A stretch of DNA of 64,000 nt from positions 310,001 through 374,000 of the forward strand of contig JAIUPT010000029.1 of the NCBI GenBank assembly GCA_022315425.1. Direction: 5' to 3'. The stretch comes from Pseudevernia furfuracea (taxonomy: Eukaryota; Ascomycota; Lecanoromycetes; Lecanorales; Parmeliaceae). The notes under the pieces are model-generated. The model made no database searches and was not told the DNA's origin. It saw nothing but the letters and a program-made list of their open reading frames with translations. This document shows positions 35,984 to 47,372 of this stretch, piece after piece (the first letter of the stretch is position 1; each line of letters begins with the position of its first letter). The position numbers were made by a program, and so were the translations under genes.

Positions 35984-37952
35984 CGCATATAACTGATTAG
36001 CTTATTAATGCGAAAGCTTCTCTGAGCGTTGAAGCTGCGCGACGTCTAAATTCCGTCTATCCTTGCTTTTTATATCGAAGAGACTTCAACTACTTTAAGT
36101 CGCATTAAAATACTCTTTCAAATCCTTCTTAACAATCCTGCGGACGACTCATCACGATTACTTCATTAGTAGCTCTGAGATCGACCTATTTGAGAAGTCT
36201 AATTGCGAGTCTTGAATAATCAAGTTAAAAGCGTCTTGAATTGAATATCGCTTTCTTAGATATCGCTTCATTAAATATCGCTCTCTTAGATCTCAAACAT
36301 CTCTTTCTTAGACATTACTTCGAAGTGCGTTATTGACTATTCGTGAGATTTTATTTAATGTTTGCTATGCTGAAGCGAGCGAGCGTTAATTTAGATCGTA
36401 AGGTTTATCTTTCTTTGATATTTCTAATATGCTATTAAGAATCGATATCTAATAAGATATCTAACGATTCAATTCTAAGCGTTGATACTTTCAGATTCTA
36501 ATTTAGAGAACGAATAAAAAAGCTAATTGAAAGTCTTAAGATCTCATCGTTCTCGTCGAAATTAATCGAAATCGAAGTATTACTTTTCTTAAGTGCAGAC
36601 GTTGATGTTTCTAATAAGCTGCTAGAGTTAGTATCGCGAGATGTATACATAATAACTGAGAATTCTGCGAATTTGACATCAAGACTGATATAGAACGAGA
36701 GTCATCACTACTAGACGATTTCACTCTCTCTGAGACTTGTTTTGTGAGCTTTTATCGACATGCTTTTCGATTTCTCTTTCAAATTCGTTAAGTTCTCTTA
36801 TTAGTCGTCGTAGTGAAGACTCGAAAATTGTCGTCTCTACTGCAGAAAGCATCTAGATATGTCGTAACTATCACTTATATCATAGTGATTATCGAAGTCG
36901 TGTTGGCGAAGTTCTCAGCGTATCGAGGATAAGATCAGTCGAATCAGAGACTGTTTATAAGCTCTAGAACGTCTGTAGACTATAGAGTGAAGTGTCGCTG
37001 TCGCTGTCGCTATGTTATCGTCTATCTTAGAGTTCAATCGAGCTCTTTAACGGCGAGTTCGAGCTAGATTATAACAACGATATTATTTTAGCTAATTCGT
37101 ACGATGCTGAGATTTTAATGTAGTCACTGCAGTTATGTTACGCAGCTGCAACGACTATATGACTATAATAACTAAATAACTAAAATGAGACTTTGAAACG
37201 CTATAGCTGATATCGACTCTTTCTGAATATTCAATAGCATAAATTTAGACATTAATAGTCTTTTATGAATCGTGAACCAAGTATAGCGCAGAGTTAGACT
37301 AATCGATATCAAGATTTAAGAATTGTTATAGTTCGTAGATAATAATTTATCGACGATTATAATGAGGGAGCTTAATAACTTTGAAGTTAAGACAATCAGC
37401 TAGCTTTTTTATCCTCGAACATTGCGATTTTAAGTCATTTGAGACTTCATATTAGATAACTTTCTTTATCACTCGTTATTATTCGATTAATAACTTCTCT
37501 ATTATTATATACCCTTCTATTATCGTATACTCTACTAACTATTATTAGACTATCGTCGTTCTTATCGTTCTTATCGTCGTTATCGTCGTTCTTCTTTTTC
37601 TTCTTCTTCTTCTTCTTCTTCTTCTTCTTCTTCTCGTCTTATCTTATTCTCAGAGAATATTAATCGATAAGAGCTAGAGCTATATTGCGAAGCTACATCA
37701 CGAGACAAAATCTCACTTCATTATTATATTCTTTCTAAATTAGCCTCGTGCACTAAGATCTATCAGTTAGTCGATTCAAATAACGTGTTTTTAATATAGT
37801 TTAGTCATCTATAAAAGATCGCTATATGCAGAGAGTATAGTTATAAAACATTAATAATTTCATATCAAAATTCTTATTTGATCTTAGAAATCGAAGTTCT
37901 GCTCGATTTTTAAATTTTTGACTATAGTAACTATTTGATTATATAACTACAA
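35984..37952. other. AT-rich stretch, no recognisable gene
   Basis: Nearly 2 kb without a frame or repeat that I can identify, apart from the TTC microsatellite and the short LTR-like match at 37868-37906. Confidence 0.45.
37589..37634. repeat. TTC microsatellite
   Basis: A run of about twelve uninterrupted TTC units preceded by imperfect TTC/GTT words. Confidence 0.9.
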
Positions 37953-37982
37953 GTATAGACTCACGAATTAAATTCGTGATAC
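37953..37982. repeat. Repeat R1, filled copy, part 1
   Basis: Identical to 57252-57281 (GTATAGACTCACG... to GTGATAC). The family II chromovirus then interrupts R1 at GATAC; the sequence resumes at 45014. Confidence 0.9.
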
Positions 37983-38188
37983 TGTCAGGACCAGTACAGA
38001 GTCAAGTCATGTAGGTGTATTGAATAAGACAACTAGATACAGAACAACTATGTACTGGGAGGGAGGGCCATATATGTATGGCTGAGTGAACCTGCCAAGG
38101 CACGCTAAGCCTAAAAGGGATAGTGTGTCAACAAAGGAATGCTAACACAGGCAGGTGTCACCAAGGGATGCGGGGTACGCTCGTAACA
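37983..38188 (-). repeat. 3' LTR of the family II element
   Basis: 206 bp, little mutated. It is the reference for the family. Confidence 0.93.
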
Positions 38189-38802
38189 CTACCCCCCCCT
38201 CCGAAAAAGACATGTCCTCATGGCTGTACTAGAGTCGTTCGCTATGCATGCAGGAAGAAAGACAGAAAGCAGAAAACATGGTGTTGGGGGACCGGCGCTA
38301 TCCTTTTCTGCCATGGTGCTGATCCCCAGTTGCTCCGGTGACGTCTTGGTGATGTCACGTCGCTAGCATGACGTCATGCGATCGCAGGGGTGCTGGAATG
38401 GCCTTCATTGGTGAAGAGTTGAAGAAATGGTGGCCATTAATGGTTTTTGGTGTAGGTGGCCTACACGAAAAATGATTTGCGGCCGGAGAAGAAAATCGCT
38501 GAATGAAGGCCTCTTATTGGTCGATAGACGACCCGAACCGGTAGCCGCGCGCTAAAGACGACATGTCGTTGCTTTCTCAGTTCCGACGCAACGTTTGCCT
38601 TCTATTGCAGCATTATTGGCCTGATCAGGTGTCTCAGGGCCATTGCGGAAGGTGTAATAGGGTCCAGGAAGTACTGGGAAGGGTTATGGGATCAGGGGGA
38701 CCTGTGGGACGGACGCTTAGTTGGGTAGTGGGCGGAAGGGTTCTGAGAGTGGAACGCAGGCCCGAGACTGGTTTTTGACAGTATTATTAGACGTCGAATC
38801 GT

Positions 38803-40992
38803 CTAGCGAAGGGCCTTGGGGTATTTCTTATGGAATTCTTCGACGACGTCTTTGGCGTTGTCGAACTCGCCCCTGTCGGCGTCATACCACGTGAGGTCTT
38901 TGTCGAATCCTTCCCAATTGACTTGGTATTTGAGTCGGCCCCAAGGCTTCTTGGAAGCGAGGATGTCGTCTACGACCCATTCTTCCAAGCCGTCAACCAT
39001 TGTTGGCTCGGGTGGAGGATTCTTTTGACCTGGCAAAGGATCTGTGGCGGCTAGACTCAGTAATTTGGGGCTGAAAACGTCATGTATTCGCATGGTTTTG
39101 GGCAGTTCCAGTCTATACGACGAACCGACCAAGGCCTTGATCTTGAATGGATCATATTTCTTGTCATCAAGTTTCTTGAAAGGTCGGGTGCTGATGATGT
39201 TTTTGCTGTTGAGGAAGATCAAATCTTCTTTCTTGAATTTGACGTTCAGTCTATGCTAATTTACCTGAGCAATTATGACTCTCTGAGCTCTGTCCATGTT
39301 GTCTCGTATGTATTTCAAGACCTTCTGCATGTTGTCAGCAATGTCTTCGATCTTGGCGGCGTCTAGACGTTTTCGAGTGATAGCGTAGGCCGTGAAGTTC
39401 TTGCTGAAGCTCATGCGTGAATGGAATCCTTTATTGATATAGAACGGGATGACTTCGGTGGAAGACGAGACTCCGTCGTTGTCAGCGAATTCCGCCATGA
39501 ATATTCACTTAGCCCAGTCGTCTTGCATGTAGTTGCAATAGGTTCGCAGGTGACGTTTAAGATCTTAATTGCTACGTTTCGTCTGACCGTCTGTCTGAGG
39601 GTGGAATGCGATGAACAGTTTTGCTGTAATGTCGAGGCGTGTGCAGAAAGACTTTCACACAGTGGCAATAAACTGAGGGCCTCGGTTCGATACTATTGAT
39701 GACGGTAGCCCGTGAAGTCGGAAGACATGGTCGACGAGCATTTTCGCAGTGTATTCGACTGAGGTGCCTTCGTTAGTAGCAGTGTATGAAATATAGTGAC
39801 GTTTCTTGGTCAGCCGGTTCACTACGACAAAAATGGCGTTATGTTCTTTCGATTGTGACAGCCCGACGATAAAATTTATGAATATGTTCTGTCAACGTTT
39901 CTGTGGGATTGGGAGGGGCTAAATTAGACCGTGTTCGCGGTCTCTAGACGTCTTAAACCTCTGACATTTATAGCAGTTACGAATATAAGTGGTCACGATG
40001 TTCTTTATGTCTCGTCAGTAGTATTCACGACGAAGCAACTCGTATGTTCGATTAATTCTTAAGTAATCGTAAGCGGGTTGGTCATGAATCTCGATAATGA
40101 GGTCAGTGTACATTTGCTGAGGGACTCATAGCCTATCCTTGTGATATAGTATATCGTCGTCCACCGAGCATTTGACTAGGATAATGTCATTCAGTTTCTC
40201 CTTGTCTTCGGCAATAGCGTCGCGAATCTTAGAGCACTTCTCGTTATTCTTGTTAACAATAACTACCCTATGATAAATGAAGTCATCAATTGCATTGATA
40301 GCGTATTCCGTGCCGTCGAGTTTTAAGCGATTCGGGGTCAGAATAATTTGATACTATTGTCGAACCCTTTCGTCGTTGAGACTGCTTGATTTTGATTCAG
40401 CCATTCTGATAAGAGCGTCTGTCTTAACGTTTTGTGAGCCAGGCCTATAGACGATTTTGATATTGTACTCGAACAGCATATTCAAATAGCGGGCCTATCT
40501 ACGGCTGAGGTCTCGTCCTTCGACGAAATACATTAGACCCTTGTGATTAGTGAAGATCTTGACTGAGACGTCTGTGCATTTCAATTCGAGTCGTCAATGC
40601 TCGAGGCAACGAATAATTGTCAGTAACTCCTTATCGTAGATTTGATAGTTGTATTCTACCGATGTGAGGTTCTTGCTATAGAAGACAATCGAGTGTAAGA
40701 CTTCTTCGTCGTCATATTGGGAAAGAATCTCATCGTTGACGTAATCGAAAGAGTCAGTCTCGAGTATAACTTCTTTGAACCTGTCAAAATGACGCAGAGC
40801 TGGGGTCTGGGTGACAACTATTTTGAGTTGATTGAATGCTTGCTAACATGCAGTAGACCACTCAAAAATGACGTCTTTGCGTGTGAGGCGAATCAGTGAT
40901 TTAACAATCTTTGAGAAGTTCTTGATAAACCGTCTATAAAAATTGCAAAAGCCAACGAATGACTGAGTTTCCTTGAGGTTGGTCGGTGTACT
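38803..40992 (-). pseudogene. RNase H, integrase and chromodomain of the family II element
   Basis: RNase H words are seen near 40,590-40,790 (NLTSVEYNYQIYDKELLTII). The integrase zinc-binding end has CYKCQ near 39,970. All three catalytic acidic residues are changed by G-to-A: INFIVGL near 39,880 (D to N), SNRGPQF near 39,690 (D to N) and QTKRSN near 39,580 (E to K). The last 139 codons (38803-39222) are fully open and hold the integrase C-terminus (MRIHDVFSPKLL) and a chromodomain (EEWVVDDILASK...WEGF) that would target H3-marked chromatin in related elements. The frame ends at 38803, about 600 bp before the 3' LTR. Confidence 0.9.
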
Positions 40993-42336
40993 TCAGTCGA
41001 CCACCGCGTCAACTTTACTCGGGTTCATTCGTAATCCTTCGGTGGATATGAGAAGCCCCAAGAATTTGATCTCTTGGACGTGGAATTCGCACTTGAGAAT
41101 ATCTACTTGTAGGTCGGCCTCTCGTAGTCTCTGAAGAATAAGTCGAATATGTTTGACGTGTTCCTTCTTGGTTTTGCTGTAAATAAGAATGTCGTTCAGA
41201 TATGTCTGATAGAAGTCATTGAGGTAGTCGAAAAGAATATCATTCATGTATTGCTGATAGTTGACGGGCTCATTGATCAGTTCGAATAATAACACTCGAT
41301 ACTTGTATGTCCCAAGAGAGGTGATAAAGATAGTGAAATCTTCACTATCCGAGTGTATTCGAAGTTTGTTGAATGCTGCTATGATATCCAGACGTGTCAT
41401 ATACTTGTAACTCTGAATTCTAATCAGAACTTCATCTATGAGAGGAATGAGATAGCGATTTCTCTTGATTATTTGATTGAGTCTTCTGTAGTCGACACAA
41501 AATCGCAGACCATCATTTGACTTCTCAGCGAATAGTATGGGGGAGGCGAATGGTGCTTGGCTGGGGACTATGAAGTCTTTCTTCAAATGCTCGTTCAAAT
41601 ACTTCTTGACCTGTTTCAACTTTGGGCTCGAAATGGGATAGATGCGGCTGCGAGGAAGTTTTGCCTTGTCAGCCCCGTCTATAAATTCCAATTTGTGATC
41701 ACATTCTCGGTGGGGAGGCAATTCGTCTGTCTTAGACCTGTCGAATACGTTCAAGAAGTCATGATATTCCTTCGGCAACTTCTTCTTGACGTTCTCGGGG
41801 GTTAATTCCTCCGTGTTATTGACTCGGACAGCCGTGTATAATCCACAGCATTTCTTGTATTTGAGTTTCGAATGGCATGGGCACGGTCCATTGACTGATA
41901 TTCGCGAGTTTCGAACGAACGGTGGCGGTGCAGAGTTATGAATCTCGCTTGGTGTTATGCTGAACAACTTGTTTGCCTTATTACTTGTCAGCATGTGAAA
42001 CGCAGATGCTCCTATTTCTACGATATTCAGTGCATCTGGTGACGAGGTTCGTTGTTCCTTTGCGGCCCTTGAACTAGAAGTCCTTCGTGGTTTAGAAGGC
42101 TGCTCAGAGAAGAATGGTGACTCGGAGACGGTCTCGTAGCCCTCGTCTTCGCACGTAGGAGTCGGAGATCGCTTGAGAGTAGGTGAGGGAGATATTGATG
42201 AACTTGGTGAACTTGGTGTAGACAAGAAAGACAAATCCTCCGATAATGACGTTTGATTCCCATCGTGCTCGTAACGATCGGGCACGAATAGAATCTTGTT
42301 CTTTAACATATTCAGCAAGACTTTATGCTTGTTCAT
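40993..42336 (-). pseudogene. Reverse transcriptase with SEC-C-like linker, family II
   Basis: A 447-codon open frame. Residues 30-100 are a Ser/Pro-rich linker. Residues 150-165 read NGPCPCHSKLKYKKCCG, matching the SEC-C zinc motif (CxCxS..KYKxCC) known from SecA and other proteins. RT proper starts near 185 (PKEYHDFLNVFD) and runs through FASPILFAEK, LRFCVDYRRLN and the active site, which reads YLNDILIYS where YLDD is expected. The stop before Met1 is a TGA in Pro-x-Met, probably a mutated Trp, so this is the middle of pol rather than a separate ORF. Confidence 0.88.
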
Positions 42337-42693
42337 TCATGGTTTATTTAATATCAAGTCGTGTTGTATGGGAGCGATCAACATGAGACATGTTCCTTTC
42401 CTATGATCATTGACGTTCAGTTTAGAAAGGAGATAGTGTGTAATAGGTCTTTTGAACAGTTTTCCATTATAGCCTCGCAATGGCTTGGGTACAGACAGTG
42501 AGACTACTTCGAGTTTCAATTCTTTGCATGCTTGGGCCACGCGAGACTCATTAAGAACGATGTTGACCCCCGTGCAGTCGCTGTCGATCAGGGTGTCCTT
42601 GAAAACGCATTTCTTGTCCTGTGAGAATAGTGTAGTCACTGTTCGAAATGAACGGCGTGTCAATGAATCGTTGAGAGTATTCATTAGGCACAC
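42337..42693 (-). pseudogene. Aspartic protease region of pol, family II
   Basis: A 118-codon frame just upstream of the RT frame and in phase with it across one TGA. It contains TLIDSDCTGVNIV, which corresponds to the retropepsin D-S/T-G active site with Gly changed to Asp (GGC to GAC). The protease would cut the polyprotein. The motif is seen directly; the family assignment follows from its place between gag and RT. Confidence 0.7.
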
Positions 42694-42728
42694 TTCGTCG
42701 TTGTCTCTTTTCGTGTCTTTGAAAGAGG

Positions 42729-44090
42729 CTAGGCGTTTCCCGAGTCGGAAGAGTTAGCATCGTGATACTTCTCATCGTCGTCAATGAGGTCCTCAGTGTC
42801 GTAAGCGTCCATAACGTGTACTCTGGCGTTCAGTGCGGCCTTTTTTCCGGCCTGGGTTTGCTCATTTGAACAGTCCCTCTTCTGATAACCTGAGCGTCCA
42901 CATTGAAAGCATATATACTCTTTCTTGACCTTCACCACAGAGACGAAAGATGTCTTACTTACAGAGGTGATCGATGTAGCCGATATAGTAACGAAAGTGA
43001 CACGTCTTACTGAAACGATATAGGTTGAAGAAAGGTCGAAGCGAGACGTATAGATCTTCTTTAAAATCTCAATCTATTTGTCAAGATCCTTGACACGCAT
43101 AACGTTATTCGTCTTGATTAGATAATTCCTCATTGCTATAAGGGAGATAAACTGTTCATTGAGATCGCTGACATCGCTGAATTTGATATAAAGTTTAGGA
43201 TTCAACTTCTTTGAGAGATTATGCATTAGGTGAGTCTCATTGTAAGCGAGTTCTCCGTCTAACAGCTTGAAATCTGAGTAGAAATCGCGAAAAGTCTGCG
43301 CTGGGTTCTGCCTCAGAGAGTCGTATTCTCGCATTGCGTTTTCGATACGATTAATGTCCTTATAGACGTCAGCGAGGTCATTCATGACGTCTTTGACGAT
43401 CAAATAGAAATTAAATAACTCGAATTAACGGCGTAGTGTCACTATCTTGACTGTCTTGTCTTCGACTCGATTGACTATATAGATAATTCGTGACCGCTCC
43501 GTTGAATAGTGATTCGCATTAACTATGAGTTTGTTCAGCATAGCGTTGAACCAGGCGTCCCAAGTAGGGTCGTCGTCATTTGTAAACATCGCTGGATCTG
43601 ATATGCGAGTGATTTTGTTCTTCTTGCGTGTTGCAGAGAGAACTTCAGCGAGGGAGAAAGATTCAGACTCAGCTTGCTTAACAGTCGAATAAGAGACATT
43701 GAGTTGTTGCTGTGATGCGTCTAGATACTTTCTCTTGTAGTCGCGAATGATGTTATGACACTTCATGAGGTTGTTTTCGAGTTGGACATTATCAGCCTTG
43801 AGAAGGTTCCGTTTCTATTCCAAGTCGACCTTCTTCTGACTCATGATATTATACTTGACGACTATATGAAGACATTGATCTCGTTGAAAGCGAAGATCTT
43901 TTAGCATTTTCATGACTTCGATTGACCGATTTTGAGTCCATAGTTGCAACTAATCGATACTGAATATTTGTCAGACGTCTATAATATCGACGTCATCATC
44001 TCGCTGAGACATCACTGAGGTGCGTCTGTTCTTGTATTGTTTCCTCACCTCGTTGAGGGCGTCGGGGTCTTGAATAACGTTCTTTGTCAT
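42729..44090 (-). pseudogene. gag of the family II element
   Basis: The start ATG is at 44090-44088 (MTKNVIQDPDALNEVRKQY). Coiled N-terminal segments are followed by a capsid-like Gag region at about 43,074-43,600 (DPTWDAWFNAMLNKL, NPAQTFRDFYSDFKLL). A CCHC zinc knuckle near 42,880-42,910 reads CFQCGRSGYQKRDC, with the His changed to Tyr. The tail is acidic (DTEDLIDDDEKYHDA). Stops at a few codons fit mutated Gln and Trp. Confidence 0.85.
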
Positions 44091-44795
44091 GTTAAAAGAT
44101 TTCGCTGAGGAGGGAAGAAGAGAGCGATCAAGTTACTTCGTGAAGTAAGGTGACAGTCAGACAGAAAGTGTTAGAGAGGATCAAAGTGTTTTCACTCTTG
44201 TTTCGATGTTGAAAGAAAAAATGTCAAGAAGCTGCGGGGATTCGAGTTTCTTTGTTTCTCGTGCAACTTTTTTATTTGCTGACCGTTTGACACCTAGCAA
44301 AGAATATGAATGCTTTAAAGTGTGTTCTTTGTGAAGGTGTTATTCTAAAGGGGTGATCTGTTGACAAATTCAGATGTGAAGCTCAGACGAGACAGAATCT
44401 GCGGGCAGAGAAGGAGTATCAACCTCAGAGAAGGTTTTCTTGCGGAGAGTACTGTGAAGACGTTTGTTAACCGAATTGAGCGCCCTTCAAACCTCTTATA
44501 TTAAAACGTTTTGTCCTTGAAATGAGACGTTCAGAACTCGATTTGAATGTGTGATTGAAAAATGTTTTGTGATGATTGATTTTGATGATTTCTTTATGAT
44601 TCGCTAACCTTACGAATGTTTCAGCTATTCTTTATCCTCTAACTGTTCACGAGACCGTTTTTCGTCTTAAAAACGATTTGTCTATATAATAGACTAATTC
44701 AGAAATACGATATCTCATCAATACTAAGTTCTTGACAAAGCTTCTGTCAGTCAACTTCTTTGAATTCGATTGCTGTCACGAATAAAGTGAGGGTG

Positions 44796-44863
44796 ATCTA
44801 GTTGTAGTGTCAGAATTAGTACAGAGTCAAGTCATGTAGATGTATTAAATAAGACAACTAGAT
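44796..44863 (-). promoter_or_regulatory. Candidate self-priming pair, family II
   Basis: On the element's sense strand, ATCTAGTTGT in the LTR (44854-44863) is complementary to ACAACTAGAT (44796-44805) two bases past the LTR. The pair is fully preserved despite mutation of the surrounding LTR. Confidence 0.6.
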
Positions 44864-45013
44864 ACAGAACAACTATATACTGAGAGAGAGGGTCATATAT
44901 GTATGACTGAGTGAATCTGTCAAGGCACGCTAAGTCTAAAAGGGATAGTGTGTCAACAAAGAAATGCTAACACAGGCAGGTGTCACCAAGAGATGCGGGG
45001 TACGCTCGTAACA
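44808..45013 (-). repeat. 5' LTR of the family II element
   Basis: 206 bp, differing from 37983-38188 only by G-to-A and C-to-T changes. Confidence 0.93.
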
Positions 45014-45300
45014 GATACGATATTAAAATTAATCTAAATTAACTTAAGACTTAAGTTGTAAAAAAAAGAAAAAACTCTTTTAGAAAATATTAAATTTGAT
45101 TAATATTTTAAATAGCTTTTTTTCTACTTTTTTTTTTTAAGATTATTATAATACGATTTACGATTTAATTTATTTATTTATTTTTATTTTATTTTATTTT
45201 ATTTTATTTTATTTTATTTTTTTTTTTTTTAACGCAGCTCGAATTCGAATTCTATAATTTATAAATTTACAAATTTAATCGTTTTATTATTTTATTACTA
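45014..45300. repeat. Repeat R1, filled copy, part 2
   Basis: Matches 57277-57554. It contains a long TTTTA-rich tract (about 45,170-45,230) and a mutated version of the tRNA-like segment. The Tc1 element interrupts it at TA 45299-45300. Confidence 0.85.
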
Positions 45301-46794
45301 TAATAGAGTTTTCGCTTAATTAATTCGTATTTATGCTTAAAATCTACTATTAAAGACTACTTCTTATTATTATTTAATAATTACTTATTCAAATAACTTC
45401 AAATTTGAACTGATAGCTATTTAGAAAGTAGTGTACACTTATTAGTTATAAAATTTATTATCGCCTTGCTGATTCTTCACGCGCTTTATTCTTTTATATA
45501 TTTTCTTATATCACTTCTTTATTCTATTCATGTTCAGCTTTGTTCACTTATTGTCTTATATCTTAATAGTACTCTTCTTGATTGTAGAGCTATATAATTA
45601 CTTCGAGATCTTTCGCTTTAAATAATATCAGCACGACTCGATCTAATTTAAATCGAGAGAATTTGATGATCAGAAAAGCACTGTTAAGTGCGAGATTTTA
45701 AGAAGTTTCTCTTGTTGTCACGCATTGTGACTTGATGCACCGTCTTGAATCAGAAAACATTCGTCATATTTGACTATCACATCGTGAATAAATAAGATCA
45801 ATCGAGATAATAACATATATGTTTGATATCGATATCAATCGATCTCTCCTTTGACATTTTTGTTTCTCTCAAGCAATATTTCTTCAGACTTCGAAATGCG
45901 TTTGAGACGTCTACTTTTGAGTTTCTTGACTTGCTTCGCTAGAAAATACTCCTTGATAATCTGTTATTAAGTCAGATAGTTCGCATTTCGATCGTTGAGA
46001 TCCTTCTGAGCTTCGTGTCGTTCTGAGATAGTCTCTTTATTAAATATGAAGCTGAGATCACGTAATTCGAAGATATAGCAGTCTCAAAACATCATTTTCG
46101 TATAGTCACGATATCGTATATTAATATAATGCTTATGATATGTCTCGCTTGATAGTCGTGTAACTCAAATTTATCTTCGAGATTTCTTAACGCGAATCGA
46201 TGTCTCGTCACTATGAACTATTATATGTTTCTTTTCTCGAAGCTTTTTTAGTCACTCAATTGCGAATTTCAGACGTTGTAACTTCTGTTTCGATGTCAAG
46301 AAAGACTTATGTCTCGAAGAATATCGTTCATATTTAACTCTTTTGAATACTGCGTTGACGATCGATATCGCGATTATACACTCAATTTCTCGAGCAATTG
46401 TTACTCAGAGCTTACGACGTTGAAATTTATTCTTAATAACATATCTGATTAGCTGTCGTAGAAGCCGATCATTGATTGTCAGAGATCTTTCGAACTATGA
46501 ACGTCGTTGATGTACTTCTGTAGATAGAAGATCGAGATTCTCTTTTTTCGTCTCGAAAGCGCGTTTTCGAGCATTTCGTATTATTTTCTCATCATAATTA
46601 TTTGCTCTAACTACTTAACGATTTGATACATTATCGAGCTCGCTAAGCGCTATCAGAGCTTCTTTTTTAAAACCCTCAAGATCTTTTTTATTCTTGATAC
46701 GTCTTATAATAAATAGAATATTATAGATGTTTTGATAAGAAAGCGCGTTTTTTCGCGTTTTGAGATGCGAATTAATTAAGCGAAAACTCTATTA
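45301..46794 (-). mobile_element. Tc1/mariner DNA transposon
   Basis: 1494 bp with terminal inverted repeats of about 27 bp, identical at both ends (TAATAGAGTTTT..., 45301-45327 and 46768-46794), and a TA target duplication (45299-45300, 46795-46796). The unfilled site is visible at about 57,553 in the other R1 copy. One decayed transposase is encoded on the minus strand. Confidence 0.88.
45540..46700 (-). pseudogene. Tc1-like transposase, RIP-inactivated
   Basis: Catalyses cut-and-paste transposition. On the minus strand, HSDET near 46,220 fits the first catalytic Asp, FLIQDGASSHNA at about 45,715-45,755 fits the second, and SLDLN.IES near 45,640 corresponds to the SPDLNPIE box with the catalytic Glu. 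The N-terminal part resembles a helix-turn-helix region (IAREIECIIAISIVNAVFKR near 46,370). TGA, TAG and TAA stops occur at Trp and Gln sites. Length and spacing fit the Tc1 family. Confidence 0.8.
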
Positions 46795-46796
46795 TA

Positions 46797-47372
46797 TATG
46801 AAAAAATTTCACTATTAAAAAATATATCGAATATCTAGTTCGTCAACGCTAAAAATCTTTAACTTATAATCTATTAATAATTATAAGATCGATTTCAAAA
46901 ATTCTTAATTCTCTAAATAGCGCAAATAAGTCTTCACAATTAAAAAAAAAATTCTCAAAAAAGTAATAGAAAAGTAAAAAGTTATTCAAAATATAAGACT
47001 TGTACGCACAAATTTTTTCGAGATCGCGCATTCGTCAAGAAGTAAGCGATCGAGTAACGATATTTGAATTCTACTTTACTTTATCAATAATAGATCAAAT
47101 TTAATAATTTTTGCAGCGTTGAAATGCGCAAGTTGAATTCTATAATTAATAAAAGTTTAAAGAAATTATATGCAGAGGGCATAAAATAATTGAAGTTGCG
47201 AAAAGATCTCATTAAATTTTTTGATGAGGGCGCTCGAAAGGTCTAAAAGACGCTATACGAGCGCTAATCGAAGAAGGAAATCAGATAGAATTTATCATTA
47301 ACTGCACATACAAATTTAAGATATTTTAGCTCAGCTCTATCTTATTCTTTTATATATACTAATTAACTAGTT
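46797..47372. repeat. Repeat R1, filled copy, part 3
   Basis: Matches 57558-58137 at high identity, again with transition differences. A roughly 70-bp segment near 47,240-47,305 is strongly diverged from 57,999-58,070. R1 ends at TATATATACTAATTA. Confidence 0.85.

Larger units (their letters stand above)
37983..45013 (-). mobile_element. Ty3/gypsy chromovirus, family II (full length, nested)
   Basis: A 7031-bp element with 206-bp LTRs (37983-38188 and 44808-45013) and perfect target duplications GATAC (37978-37982 and 45014-45018). The empty site survives at 57277-57281. Gag, protease, RT, RNase H, integrase and chromodomain lie on the minus strand. Its left end is hardly mutated, while its right LTR shows about fourteen GC-to-AT changes relative to the left one. 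A G-rich polypurine tract (GGAGGGGGGG) adjoins the 3' LTR at 38191-38204. Internal stops and catalytic changes show it is dead. Confidence 0.95.

Noticed and set aside
37589..37634. Possible CRISPR-like repeat
   Set aside because: It is a simple TTC microsatellite without spacers; CRISPR is not expected in a fungus.
38563..38778. Plus-strand 71-codon frame in the family II 3' region
   Set aside because: It sits in the non-coding tail of the element, is antisense to it and is not kept in NA1 or NA3.
38816..39366. Several plus-strand frames opposite integrase
   Set aside because: Shadows of the well-supported minus-strand integrase and chromodomain.
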